Positions 45,320-57,722 of a stretch of DNA of 64,000 nucleotides are shown here, in pieces; within the stretch, counting starts at the first letter, position 1, and each line of letters opens with the position of its first letter. The DNA is from Cryptomeria japonica. Taxonomy: Eukaryota; Streptophyta; Pinopsida; Cupressales; Cupressaceae. Position numbers and translations under genes: made by a program. Under the pieces are notes generated by a model. The model was not told the origin of the DNA and did not search any database. It saw only the letters and a list, made by a program, of their open reading frames with translations. Where the stretch lies: contig NC_081405.1 of NCBI RefSeq assembly GCF_030272615.1, positions 313,061,735 to 313,125,734 on the forward strand. Reading direction: 5' to 3'.

Positions 45320-47432
45320 TTATAGTGGCTTTCACTCAGAATTATGATGACAATGAAAAATAAATCATCATGAAAGATATCCAGGAAGTAGTGTTAAAAA
45401 TTACTAGAGGACTTCAAAAAATGTTAGGGTTTACATCAGAAGATTTTAGAGAAATCTTCATTGACCTTGATTATCTAGCTATTGAATATGAAGCAATCAG
45501 TTAGTAAAATAAAATGATTTTTCTCAGAAAAAAGGGGAAGGAATCATACCCCCAAAAGATCATAGGCTTCCTTATGGAATTGAAAACTATAAATTATGGC
45601 TCATCAAACTTTCTCCATGCTAAATTTTTTCCTTGAAATGGATAGTAATGGGGAAATGGGTTCAAGCCACCTTGAAATACTTTATAATATCTATATTGAT
45701 AATCCACCCAGAAAATATAGTTTTTTTTAGTATATTGCAAACTCCATGCAAAAACAATTTACAATGAGTAAAGGAGGTTACACTAAGACATTTAGGTTCA
45801 CAACCTACTTGTGCTATTTTTTTCTACACAAATTTAGTCAAAAGTTTGTAGAAATTGAAAACAAACTTCAGATTAAATCCAAAAAAATTGATGAGGGTGT
45901 TGTGGGAACATTAGTTCCACTTACTGTATATTAGTGGACCCCTAAGATAAGGATACACGATAGATGAAAGAACAACAAATACTTTGTTGGTTACTTTCTA
46001 GATCCAATGCATCAAGCAATTACAAATACTCCAATGCCTCAATTGTTTGAGTCTTGTAGTAATTTGATTTGACTGGGATCAAATAGTTAAGGGTCATTGC
46101 CACAGAACAACAGATAGCCGACATCACTGGGTTGCCATAGGAGGGAGAGTTGTTTCTTGATTCAAAAGATGCGAGAAGCACTAGGGAAGAGTTTACTCAC
46201 CCAGCAGATGGACCCCTAAGTGTGGACAAACATGGAACCAGACAAACATCTCTTCCAGCAGATTGGCCCCAGGTTGCATTTTATGTGATGAAACATATTA
46301 CCTATGATGATAGGTACTCAAATTTGCATTTAGTTCATTTTAAATTACTGAGTCTTCTACGACATGGCCGAAGGATGAATGTTCTGAATTTCTTGTATCA
46401 TCTTATTTCCATAAGTGCAAAGGAAACACAGAAGGGTGGAAACCATTCTGTTAGTCATCATGACTTGATTAAATTGTTGATAGAACATTCTCTTAGAGAT
46501 GTCTCGTAGATGGCATGGGGAGAGTTTGAAGATATCCTACAATTTGGGGAGGAAAATGTTCTTGCTGTAGAATAAATTGTTGCTCAAGAGGAAGATATCG
46601 GAGAACCCTCATCTCCTAGTGTTTCTGCAGTGAATGAACTTCTTGTTGCCAAAGAAGCCTTGCCTATTATAGAGGAAATGGTAATTGAATAAATAATTGA
46701 GTATCCCTCCACTCATTTTTAAAGTGGAGTGACATCTTCTAGAAGGAAAGGGAAAGAAACAAAAATAGTTGATGTAGAGGAAGAGACTGTAGAGTGGCCA
46801 CAAGTAGTGCAGGTTTCTCCTGCAGCTAAAAGGTGCAAGGTAAAGGGAGATTCTCCTACAACTACTTAGGAAGTGCATTTAAGAAGGAGTCAAAAGGGTA
46901 AATAGAGAACTCAAGTAGCAGGGGATGTGATTGAAGTCATTTCTATGGAAACGTCTAAAGTAGGGCATGCAAGTCAAATAGAGATTCAACCATAGAAAGA
47001 ACATGGAGTCGACAGACTGTCAAATTTGGCACATGTAGAAAAATAGTTTGAAGAACTATTTGAAGAGATCTCATGCCCTTAGGTAACAACTCATAGGCTC
47101 CCTTCATCTCTCACTAGTTTATCCATTGCACTTACATTTTATAGACAATGGGAGATAGAAAGGGCTAGGTTACAAGGAATTATTGATAAACAACAGAAAG
47201 AGATTGAAAAGAGGGACAATCAGATTGTGGAATAGCAAACCAAGGTAGACACAGTTGCCAATATGGTTCGTGAATTGATGCAATGTAGGGCTCCTCCGAG
47301 AGTTTATGTTTTATATTTGAAGGAGAAATATTTATGTTTCAAGCTAAATCACATTGTTAGGGATTTTTGTCCTACTTTAGATACTCCTCAGGAATTTTAT
47401 AATGTTTATCAAAATTCTCCTACAACTGTTAG
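45320..47432 (+). pseudogene. Broken plus-strand ORF of unknown function with helical and coiled-coil parts
   Basis: A mostly single frame runs from about 45320 to the LTR at 47433, with at least ten stops, most of them TAG. The better kept part (46150-46509) reads DWPQVAFYVMKHITYDDRY, LHLVHFKLLSLLRHGRRMN and HSVSHHDLIKLLIEHSL. This follows the pattern of the retroposon ORF at 7695-9316 (EYLTVDGRF, FFILDHFRHG, YPIAHQGLILLIYEYL). A Glu/Lys-rich middle and a coiled coil (47140-47270, ERARLQGIIDKQQKEIEK) follow. The ORF is cut by the LTR at 47433. I can name no family with confidence. Confidence 0.55.
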
Positions 47433-48693
47433 TGTGTGTGTGAAAAGTGGATAAAGTCTATAAGTTGTAAGACACAACACTTCAATTAAGTCATTGCATG
47501 CATGGTTAGACAAATATAATCATGAATATGAAAACCATAAAAAATTGACCTATTTCCTTCTAAAAGATGTGAGTATAGAGTTTCTCTCAAATTTGTCTAA
47601 GAAATACCAGTGACTAGACTACACCAAGATGAAGGATTTAATCTATATGAGAATAAAAATAAGCTAAATGGATGCAAGATTATGTTAGATATGCAAGATT
47701 GAGCTAGATGAATGAATATTAAGCTAAATAAATTCAAGCAATCATAATTGAACCAAATATACAAAAAGCTAAACTAAGATGCAATAATCTCAAAAGCACA
47801 ATATCTTCAATGACTCCAAAGAAAAAACTACATAATAACAATAAATCTCTAGGGTGTTTTGAATGAGAGATCAAATCTGAATTTATAGAGATTCAAAAGA
47901 GAGACCAATGGTCAATATCAATTAACAATGAGTGGTTGAGATTCCTCAATAAATAGCACTTTTCAGGATAATTGAAATAATTGAGAGATTAGATTAAGTT
48001 AATCTTGAGCTAGATTCCAATTATAACTTGATTGAATGCATTTAGGATTATAAGTCTAAGTTTGCATTGGAGATAAATTTAGTTGATTCCATGCACTTGA
48101 GATAAAAATAGGTGATTCCATGCACTTTTCTTTAATTTGCTCAAGATTTTTATTTAGAAAAAGCCTTTTTAATGCAACTGAATCTATTTTCTCAAGAAAA
48201 GCTTTGAGTTTTAATTTTAGAGAAAATGATTAATTCAATTTAATTGCTTTTCTAATTTCTCAAGTTATCTCAATTTAAAAAAAAAAGAAATATCTTAAGT
48301 TTGATTTCTTCTCTCAATTTAATTCTTTTCTTTTGTTTTCAATTTAACTCTTTCTTTTGCTTATTAATTCCTTTTTTTTAATAAATCTCTTTTTGTAAAT
48401 TAATTTCTTTTTGTTTTTATGATTAAATGGCAAATTTATTTATTAATTAAATATGCTAGGATATTTAATTAAATAAATAGGATAATTGATCAAAATGATT
48501 AACTTGGAATGATTTAATTAATTAAATAAATATTTAATTAATATAGAGTGATTTACTTGTCGTGTAACATTAATGATTGAAGAATTAATTAATTAGGTTC
48601 TCAAAGTTGATTTAATTGCCTTTGGTTAGGACCTTGGTGATGTTGTCGAGATTAGGGGCCCATAGTTTAGGTGACCATTTTTAGGGTATTACA
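47433..48693 (-). repeat. 3' LTR of the truncated Ty3/gypsy element
   Basis: About 1261 bp, minus strand TGTAATACCC...CACACACA. The outer start (TGTGTGTGTGAAAAGTGG) resembles that of the LTR at 2639 (TGTATATGGTGAAAATGG), so the two are probably related. AT-rich segments of the TTTAATTAAATAAA type occupy 48420-48545. The boundary at 47433 is ambiguous because of the TG repeat. The partner LTR is lost. Confidence 0.65.
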
Positions 48694-48707
48694 TTTTCCC
48701 CTCTTTG
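48694..48707 (-). other. Polypurine tract of the Ty3/gypsy element
   Basis: Minus-strand CAAAGAGGGGAAAA directly precedes TGTAATACCC, the LTR start. Confidence 0.75.
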
Positions 48708-50344
48708 AATTAATGTGTGAGCAACGCGTTGGTTCAAAGAATAGTTGATATCAAATAGAAATCAGTTTTGAACTTGATGGATTACAAACCGATGAAGAGC
48801 AAGACGTTCAGCTTGATTTGAAGCGATGCAACTGAACAGATTTGATTAAAGCGATATCGATCATGAACTTGATTAAACAAGAATCGACAAAGAGAAAGAT
48901 ACTGTTCTTGAACTTGATTGATCAAGAAATGAGCATTGATCTAGAACTTGATTGAACTAGATTGAGTGAGAGACGCAACTGATTTCAAACTTGATTGAAC
49001 AAGAATCGATTGAGCAAAGTGAGATAAAACCGATTCCAAACTTGATTGAACAAGAACTGATTAGCAAGAGAAAATGTCCAACTTGATTTGATGTGATTGA
49101 AACTAAACATCAATTTGAAGATTGATTTAGATAAGGACAAATATTTATGTCCCTAGAGATTGCTTTATTTGACATCGAAGAATATCTACTTGATACGACG
49201 TGATTTAGTTAAGATTCCCCTCAAATAACAAGGTTTGGTTGATTTTCTTTGTTTGAAAAGATTTTTACTCGACTTTAGATGAGGATTTGAAAAATTTCTT
49301 GACTTTTGATGATGATAATCACTGAAAAGATGATGAGGTCATGAGTATGCCCCCTTGAGAGAGAAATTGAAAGATAGCGATGATACAATGATTTTAGGCA
49401 ATTTTTAGCGATGATAATTATTGGAGCACGAAGACTAATGTTGTAGATTAAAATCAGCGTTGATTTGAGAATTAAATTGAGATTTAGAATTGAATTGAAC
49501 ACAAAACGATGAGAAAATTGACTCGAGGATGAAAATGCTATGTGGTCAACATCATGAAATTTTGACTAGAAAATTGACGTCTGATTTCAATCTCGAAAAT
49601 GGACTCGGGATAGTCAATTTAGCTTAGAGTACAAGTTTTATGTCCATCGGGAGCAAGTTTAAAAATTAGGGTTTGGTCTATATAAGGGTTTCCATGTGTC
49701 ATTGTCAATTCATTTTTACCTCTCAAAGTTGAAAATTTAAAAAACCTCCTGTGAAGAAAAATAGCAATTCCGATTCAGGAGCATTGATTCTAGTGCCAGA
49801 GACATCATAATCAACCATGGAACTACGCCCTAGTAGTAAGTGATCGATCTTTAGCCTTTGCATTTCTTAATTTTTTAATTTTTGTTGACTTTTTTCATTT
49901 TCAAATCTGTTTAAAGTCATTGTCATCATTTTATCATGCGGTGTGAGACTGTTACTCGTACGAGTATCTATCCTTTTGTGTTTTGTCATTTGAGCAAGTA
50001 GGGTTTTTCATCTAGTGTTCACTTGTGAATCGTACGATAGTGTTCTTGATAGTCCATTTAGTTGTGCGATGAGTATTAAAGTGTCATATGATAGTGTTTA
50101 CTCGTGCGAGGTGTAATGTTTGCTCATATGAGTTTCTGCTTGTCTGTAAAAACTCATATAGAAAACAACAAGTAGTTTTGAAGGTGTAAACAACAATTTT
50201 TGATATTGAATGTTGTATATTTGGATTCTATAACATTTTTATTACATTCTTAGTGCAAATTTGATCACGTACTGATGATTTGTATGTTCGATTTTCCAGA
50301 TTCAGTTGTCGGATATTCAGTTTCGATGTACATTTCCGTAGACG
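48708..50344. other. Non-coding part of the Ty3/gypsy element with short repeats
   Basis: At 48771-49070 a motif close to CTTGATTGAACAAGAA occurs about six times with spacing of 40-60 bp. The remainder is AT-rich with no ORF. It may serve as promoter and leader of the antisense ORF that follows; this is an inference from position. Confidence 0.45.
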
Positions 50345-51530
50345 ATGAGGTTAGTTCTTGAGTTATTAGATGCAAAGAGAGGGCATATTGGTTTGTGTGG
50401 ATTCAGATACCTATTGCAGATGCCTGATATTCATGTGAATCATAGTATTTTGACTACTTTAGTCGAGTGTTTTCATTCAGAGCATAACACCTTTCATTTA
50501 TCGGTTGGAGAGATGACCATCACGCAGGAGGATATACATAGGATTTTGAGGATTATGTTTGCAGGAGATAAGGTTGATTATGATTCTACTCCATGACCAG
50601 TTGTTTTGGCATTGAGATGGATATTCCATGATGAGACTATTCTTGAATGTGCTATTACATGGGATGAATTGATGAGCAGATATAGCGCACAATACCCTCT
50701 AGCTTGCATTTTAGCTGGTATGATTGGTTATTTTGTGATGCTTGATTAGAGTGGGGATCATGTTTACTTGCTCATATGTATCATGAGATTGTGTATCGAG
50801 AGGGGAAGAGCATGGTAGCAGGTGTGTTATTTTTATAGATATGGTCATGGGAGCACATCCTGGTATGTAGACCTATTGTAGATGATTCTAGAGAGGCGCA
50901 CCATCCTATTGTATGTCATTATTTAGGTTATGTTACATAGCCCCACCTAGGCAAGACTAACTATTAGAGGAGACAGTTGGATGATTTGATTGTCGTAGTA
51001 TGGAGATCGTATAGGGGTCTAGAGCTATGGGATGATTGGAGAGTGCAGAGGAAGGATATGTTTATGAATCGACCTCTCATTGGTAGATTGGTGTCTATTA
51101 TTGAGCAGTTTGTAGTATCTAGAATGTTTAGGCAGTATGGGAGACCGTAGAGTATATCCCAGGAGCTCACAACCTATGCTCTATATGGGGATGAGGAGAG
51201 ACGGGGATGGGAATCAATATTGTCATATGCATTGAGTATGCAAGACTTAGCAGGTTTATATCCATAGAGGGGATTATTTGGAGGATGTAGAAGATGTGGG
51301 AGCATTGTCTCAGTATAGAGATTGGTTTCAGAGACATCCTTTTCCTTGGTTTACAGATCCCAGAGAGAATGCACCTCTTATATGGGAGGTTGAGGATGTT
51401 GCACTAGCACAGGTACGGGTACTAGATCAGATACAAGGATGAGGGAATGTACAAGGACACAGAGCGGATGCACCTAGATTGGCAGGAGGTCGATAGTGAT
51501 AGAGAAGGGAGAGTGGATCCCTAGGAGTTG
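50345..51530 (+). pseudogene. Plant mobile domain (PMD-type) ORF, antisense in the Ty3/gypsy element
   Basis: From ATG 50345 the first 83 codons read RYLLQMPDIHVNHSILTTLV, then HNTFHLSVGEMTITQEDIHRIL. The pattern (T)FHL..GEMTIT..D...(I)L is the signature at the start of plant mobile domain proteins. Weaker parts follow in shifted frames: FMNRPLIGRLVSIIEQFVVSRMFRQYG near 51060-51145, and WFQRHPFPWFTDPRENAP near 51326. After that a Gly/Arg/Glu-rich tail continues to about 52000. Stops and shifts make it inactive. PMD proteins act in the nucleus in silencing or as transposon-derived factors; here the ORF is probably an accessory of the element. Confidence 0.75.
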
Positions 51531-53459
51531 TTGGGGTTAAGGCTGGTGGTTCTAGAGCAGTAGAGGTTGGAGGTGAGGAGGAGAGAGGGGTTCCTAGGAA
51601 GGTTAGGCAACAGAGAGATGAGCAGGGAGGTGGAGAGGGGGATGTTGGGAGAGAGAAGGGAGTACCAGATGTAGTATGGTCTTTGAGGGTGAGTTTGATA
51701 GGTTTGCAGTCACTTTTGACAATGGTGCAGACACAGCTTGCAGAGCGAGACCGATAGCTTACGGAGGTGAGAGTAGAGTGAGATTCTCTTCAGTGAGATT
51801 TTTTGCATTAGATGAGCCATATAACTTATTATGTTGCAGCTTATAGTGTAGTGGTCCTAGTAGCATAGCAGGTTGTTCTGTATTCTCAGTATATGGCTTG
51901 ATCTAAGGGAGTTAGGGCACCTAGACAAGACGTCGGTCAGCAAGTACCACCTTCTCCACCTGATGATGAGGGAGAGGTAGAGAGATAGCTTGTTATATCT
52001 CCTAGATTCTATTATATACCCCATTTTTGTAGCATATATGATTCTTGCTCTGATGAGACATTATATTTGATAGTTGATACCATTTGTACTCTTGGACACT
52101 GAGATTATGACGAGATATATGAGCTCTTGATTTTATTTCATTATACTTGTGTTGATTTATTATGAGATGTATTTCTATATGCTTGATTCTATATGTATGC
52201 ATATCTTTTCAATATGGATGAATGTAATGGAGATGTGTATGGATGTTGCTTTCTTTTTTCATGTGCAAATAAATGATGAAAATGAGTAACTAGTAATGCA
52301 AATGTTTATTTTTCATGTAATAATATGAATGCAAATAAGTATATAATGAAATGTATGGATCTATATAAGATGCTCATGTATGCAGCTAACATCTCAATAC
52401 ACAAGTACTTGATGAGAGAAACAATGATGAAAAAGAGACCACTTAGTTGAGAGATGACGATTCCTCCATACTCTCATTCAAAAGATAAAGAGATCATTGT
52501 TATCACTTGGAATACATAAAATTTAGAATGAATGCAACCTAAACCTAGTCACTAGATTTGGTATGCTTAATTTTCATCACTGAGCTTTTTACAAACACAA
52601 CTGACAAAATAGAGTTCCTTTCTTTTCATATGCAATATTAATTATCTTGTCTGCAATGACCCTTTTTTCATTCATATCCTTGGATAGATTGTGCATACAT
52701 CCAGATTGCACATTAAAGAATTTCCCTCAAAAAAGACAAATAAATAACTCCAATCTACCTATAGCATACAAATAAGTGGAGTCAAGGTATGTGTGGCGAT
52801 TTCACCTTGATGTGAAGGAACTTATCATAGACACCAATTGATTATATGTTTCCAGATCATCAGAATCACTCCTACAAGCAAAAAACAAAGAAAATTATTA
52901 TGCCCCCAATCCTTACTCCTCTTAGTCAAGATAGACTTCCTTGAGTTACTCAGAGGGAATAATAATAAAAAACCAATGTAAAATACAATACACAAAGAAA
53001 ATTTCAATCATATCTTAAATAGTTTAGTGATTGTTTTTAGTAGTCTTGTTTTGCGCGTTTAATCAATGATAAACTCTTTAGTAGTTTAGAGATAGATGAC
53101 TGACTCAGATTGGATGACCTAGTACTACTGACAGAAAGATGACTTGGTTGATACTGCATAGGATATGTAAATTAATCAGTTTATTACCCTAAGACTAGAA
53201 CATTGATCGGTTTCAAGCCATGAGGGTTCCAAAAGAACTTGATATCACAAAAGCGACTAAAAGATATGTACAAGCAAAAGCAAAGATGCAGGAAAGTGGG
53301 GATGAAAATAGGAAATTCCAAATTTGTGTTGATAGATGGATTTCTTGAGTACAAGAGGTGCATGTTTAACAAGTTTTCACCTGCTTGGCAAAGATCCTTT
53401 TTTTTTTGAAACTTTTTCTGATTTTTAGGATTTTTTTTAGGTCTTTTTCATTATATAGG
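51531..53459. other. Spacer between antisense ORF and integrase
   Basis: A Gln/Arg/Glu-rich tail of the antisense ORF can be followed with stops to about 52000. Beyond it I see only AT-rich sequence, with a T-run and pyrimidine-rich part at 53398-53450. No gene recognised. Confidence 0.45.
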
Positions 53460-54720
53460 TTGCTGGAGTAGAGAATGCTAAGTGAATAATTTCTTCAAGT
53501 GGATGGTGTTGATCAGTTCATGGATTTGTTCTCCTTCCAATGTTGAGATTTGATAGGCACCAGAGCCAAAGACTACAGTAACGATGTAGGGACCCAACCA
53601 GCTGGGTTTAAACTTCCCTTTGTTGTCTTGAAACTATTGATTTTTAGGATTTTCTCTCAAAACAAGGTCACCAACCTGAAATTCTCTTTATCAAACTTTC
53701 TTGTTATAACCTTTAGACATTCTCTTTTGATAGGCTCTCAAACGATCAAATGCCACTTGCCGATGTTCATCCAGCAACTCGAGTTCTTGCAATCTAGATA
53801 TTTTGTAGTCTTCATTAGTAATAAGACCTTGCAAAGAAACTCTCAAAGAAGGTATTTCCACCTCAATAGGCAAGACTGCTTCAGATCCATACACTAAAAA
53901 AGTTGTAGCCCCACTAGGTGTTCTAATACTTGTTCTATAAGCCCATAGTGAAAGATTGAGCTGTAGATGCCAATTATTTCCATATTTGTTTACCGTTCTA
54001 TGCAAAAGAGTTAGCTAATTTTTGTTAGATGCTTCAGCTTATCCATTACCTTGAGGGTAGTATATGGATGACCAATGCTGTTTGATTTTGAACTTTTCAC
54101 ATAGCTCATCTATATCTTTGTTTTTGAACTGCCCTCCATTGTCAGTCACAATTAAAGAAGGTACCACATATCTGCAAATGATATAGTTAAGGATGAATAG
54201 AGCTACTTGTTTACTGGTTTCTTTGATTAGAGGAACCACTTCTACCCATTTAGTGAAGTACTCTGTGGCATTTATGATAAACTTGTGTCTATTAGATGAT
54301 GCAGGATAGATTTGACCAATGAGATTAAATGCCCATTGTTGAAATGGCCAATGTGTGATGAAGGGTATTAGATCCCTTGCTGGAGCATGTATGAGATTTC
54401 CATGTAGATGACACTTCTCACAAGTTTTAGAAAATTTAATAGCATCTTTTTTCCATATCTAGCCAATAGTAGCCAACCCTTAGCAGATTTTGAGCTAAAG
54501 TTAGACTATTTGAATGAGATCCACAAATACCTTCATGCACTTCAGATAATGCACATTGAGACTCTTCAGTTTCTAGACACCTAAGCAAACTACTATCCAA
54601 AACCTCGCTTATACAAATTGTTAGCGATGATGACATACCATAAAGCATTTCAAATAAGATTTTTTTCTCATTACAGGTGTTAGTGAACATATTTGTCCTT
54701 CTAAAATAACTATACAAATA
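53460..54720 (-). pseudogene. Ty3/gypsy integrase, broken
   Basis: 54436-54717 carries the end of the zinc-binding region (EVHEGICGSHSNSLTLAQNLLRVGYYW, shown in parts). The core follows: FNLIGQIYP in a shifted frame, where the family has (W)GxDxIGP, so the first catalytic Asp reads Asn; YFTKWVE; VTDNGGQFKN (second Asp); YYPQGNG, then a stop and AEASNK with the Glu. The C-terminal part 53691-54005 has LSLWAYRTSIRTPSGATTF, YGSEAVLPIEVE and, further on, GDLVLRENPKN and KPSWLGPY. At least three stops are present. The sequence type matches Tat/Athila-like integrases rather than chromoviruses; no chromodomain is seen. Confidence 0.9.
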
Positions 54721-56231
54721 AACTCAAAATGCCCAGAATGAAGGACAAAAAGAACTAACAGTTGGATAGATTATCATTGAAGTGATAATCTTCCTCTGAA
54801 TTGAGAGGTACAACTCCCTCTTAGAATATTTACAAGGAATTAAATTGCTAATATGCTTTTAACCAGAAAGCAATAAAGGAAAATAACATTCATCCATAGC
54901 CATGAAAATGAATGCCAAAGATTTAAAAAATAGATATAAATGAAGACCATTAAATCAAAGTTTAATTGCCTGCACTTATGGATAACATTTGGACTAAAAA
55001 CTAACAGAGAATGTTGTTGCTCCAATATGGCTTACTTTCAAGCACATAGTCTTGTAATAAATCCACATACACAATCAATTATAGCAGAAACGACATTAAT
55101 AAACAACTGCGAAGGCTCAAAGTCTAGCTACAATCATGAGAATAATATCAACAACACAAAGATTGAAGATATCATCTACATTCTATTCACGTCTGAAAAT
55201 CAACTCAAAGATTGATATTTTCTATACAAAACATTGCTTAGAAAAGCTTCAACTCCTTCCTTACAAATAAAAATCTACTCCCCCTCACCCACAGGCTACT
55301 AGAAGAAAAGAAAAGAAGAAGAACCCCTCCTCCTTCAATCCTTTCACAATAAATAGCTACATGAGATCTTTATTCAGTTTTATAACTGAATCTTGAAAAA
55401 CCTTTTAACTTATGCTTTTCACTTTCCCCATTAGTCTTATTTATAGCATCAAATATTTATAAACATTAGAAATATAATTCTCTAAAGTTTATAAGAATAT
55501 TTGAACAGGTGGCACTTGAATATTTTATCCCAAAATGAAAATATTCTTTATGCTGGGCAGACTGAAAATATTTGTGACAGTCAAAATTTGTCTCGGTGCA
55601 GGGGCCGTAACTTTTGTTTTCACTGTTGGATCTTTCTCAATTTTGGATATGTTGGTCGTAACCTATTTTTCTGCATTCTGACTAGAGAGATTTCAAAAAT
55701 AATGTTTGAGTAAAAAGATATGTGCTACTATGTGTGGGTCTATATGACTGTCATAAAATCAGACTTGTCAAAATAATGTTCTTAGTGATTTTCACATCTT
55801 CTGCTCTCAAACACACTGATTTCTTTGAAATTAGAATCAACCTTCTATAGATTTTGATAATTATAGATATATCCAAGATGAACAATGATAATTCATATGG
55901 GATTTAAATCCATCTGAAGTATTTGAGTTGTCTTATCGTGACAACTTTTGAACTTGGCCCTATCCAACCATCTGTACCTGGGGAATAGTTGAACTCCTTA
56001 AACTCTATCATATTTGCAGAGCTTGAACCTTGAACCTTGAACCTGTGAGGTTCAAAAACACAAACTGCACCCATATGCTTCATTGATTGCTTTGCCTTTC
56101 CATTTTGGTTGCGTGTTGAACCTTTGAATTTCATCAAACATTTTGAACATCACTAAACTATTTGAACTAGGTTCAAATGGTTCACAGTCTAGAGAAAGAG
56201 TATATGAAACACCATCAACAACCATGAAATA
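54721..56231. other. Stretch without recognisable gene
   Basis: Short frames at 54840-55215 and 55501-55713 carry no known domain. GAACCTT occurs three times in tandem near 56029-56050. No LTR or transposon ends were found. This may be older host DNA or an element decayed beyond recognition. Confidence 0.4.
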
Positions 56232-57391
56232 TGATGAATACTAAGAGGGGGGGGTGAATTAGTATGCCAAAAATTCCTGCACTAAAACACTTAAACAGTC
56301 TGAAGATAAACCGGTAAAAGAGTTTAACAGACAGACCAGTTACCACACAAGCAAACCAAAATGCAAATAAAGCATTCACCCACAAAAGTAATAGAACCAT
56401 AACACATGATATTTGACATGGAAAACCAAAAGGGAAAAACCAGGTGAGATGGAACTCACAAGACACTATCTATAGAATAGAAACCAGACCGGCTAAGGTC
56501 TTACAATGTTCTTCACTAGAACAGATACTGTTAGGAATCTCAATCTCTATTAGGAGATAAGTCCAATTAAAGACTACCTTGCTAGAGGATTTTAGATTCA
56601 TAGAGGTGAACCACCTTATTAGAGGATTTTGAAAAGGCTTTTGGACCTACCTAGTTAAGGGCTACAGACTTGTGAAAGATGTGAGTAATCAACAAGTGTT
56701 TGATCTATCTAATAGCACAAACTGCTTGGTTAGATCCAGTATTGCTCATAGTTAATGCATTCCAGCATTACTTCATTCTTCTCTATCTCTCTCTTAGTTA
56801 CAACTTGATCTTCTCAGATAAGATCACTCTTACAACAACTCAACAACCACCTTAAACCCTAGCATGACATTAACCCTTTCAGCAACAACCTAAAACCCTA
56901 GACATGATGTCCTTTTAAAGGAATCTGATTTCATGTCGGTCCAATAGGATTACATTACAATTTCCTAGGCTCAATGAATATAGACATACTCAGTAACATG
57001 ACACAAATAGCACCATCAGTGTGTCGGCACTGTCAAACAATTAGTGGATTGGTAACTCAGCACAAAATGCTGGTTGGTAACTCATCACAGAGTGTTACCG
57101 ATTCATACAAAATACCGATTACCGGTTTGACAAAAATGAAGAATGGTAAGAATTTTTTGTGCTACTTTTCTCCCTCATACCACTTGAGATCTACGAACTG
57201 CTTGGGGTTGACATGCCGCTTCAGACCGGGAAACACATTCTGCAAAATCACCAATAGTCTAAAGACTAGAATACAACATACCGGTTGGAATAGATACTAG
57301 TTGATCTCTAACTCATACATATAAAGGGGATCTCAATGCAAGTGTGTGTCCATCAATAACAATCACAACATAATCATCAAAAATGCCAACA
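56232..57391 (-). repeat. 3' LTR of element D
   Basis: The LTR is 1160 bp, plus strand TGATGAATAC...AATGCCAACA. Stem motif at complement 56398-56445. ACCGGT-type motifs are frequent. Confidence 0.93.
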
Positions 57392-57722
57392 ATCTCCCCC
57401 TTTGGCATTGATGGCAACACTTAGGAAAATAAAATTTTGACATCTAAGTGTTTTACAACAAAAACATGCCTTTAACAAAATTGCTCCCCCTAAGCATATA
57501 CACTATCACTTAATCAATACAATGTATAGCAATTTTGCATACAGAGCATAAACTTGAGATATCAAAGCATATAGCATATATCAAAGCATATAACAAAATT
57601 TTAAAACCAGATACTTCTCCCTATTCTTCTTCAAAATAGATAGATTACTTCTTCCCCTTTGCTAACAATGACAAAGTATTGCTGAATAAACTTGTTTCCA
57701 TTTGATATAAAATAATAAAAGT
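57392..57722 (-). other. Polypurine tracts of element D
   Basis: Minus-strand GCCAAAGGGGGAGAT touches the LTR at 57392-57406. Two more tracts lie at about 57482-57494 (GGGGGAGC) and 57652-57662 (AAGGGGAAG). The row resembles elements A to C. Confidence 0.8.

Larger units (their letters stand above)
47433..54720 (-). mobile_element. 5'-truncated Ty3/gypsy element with antisense plant-mobile-domain ORF
   Basis: From right to left: integrase (53460-54720), a non-coding stretch, an antisense ORF with plant mobile domain (50345-51530, plus strand), a repeat-rich region, the polypurine tract and the 3' LTR (47433-48693). Protease, reverse transcriptase, RNase H, gag and the 5' LTR are missing, so the copy is truncated near 54720. 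The integrase and the antisense mobile-domain ORF between integrase and LTR point to the Tat group of Ty3/gypsy, in which extra ORFs of this kind have been reported. Confidence 0.7.

Noticed and set aside
54840-55713. Possible host gene between the gypsy remnant and element D
   Set aside because: Frames are short, on both strands, and show no domain or splice pattern I can support.
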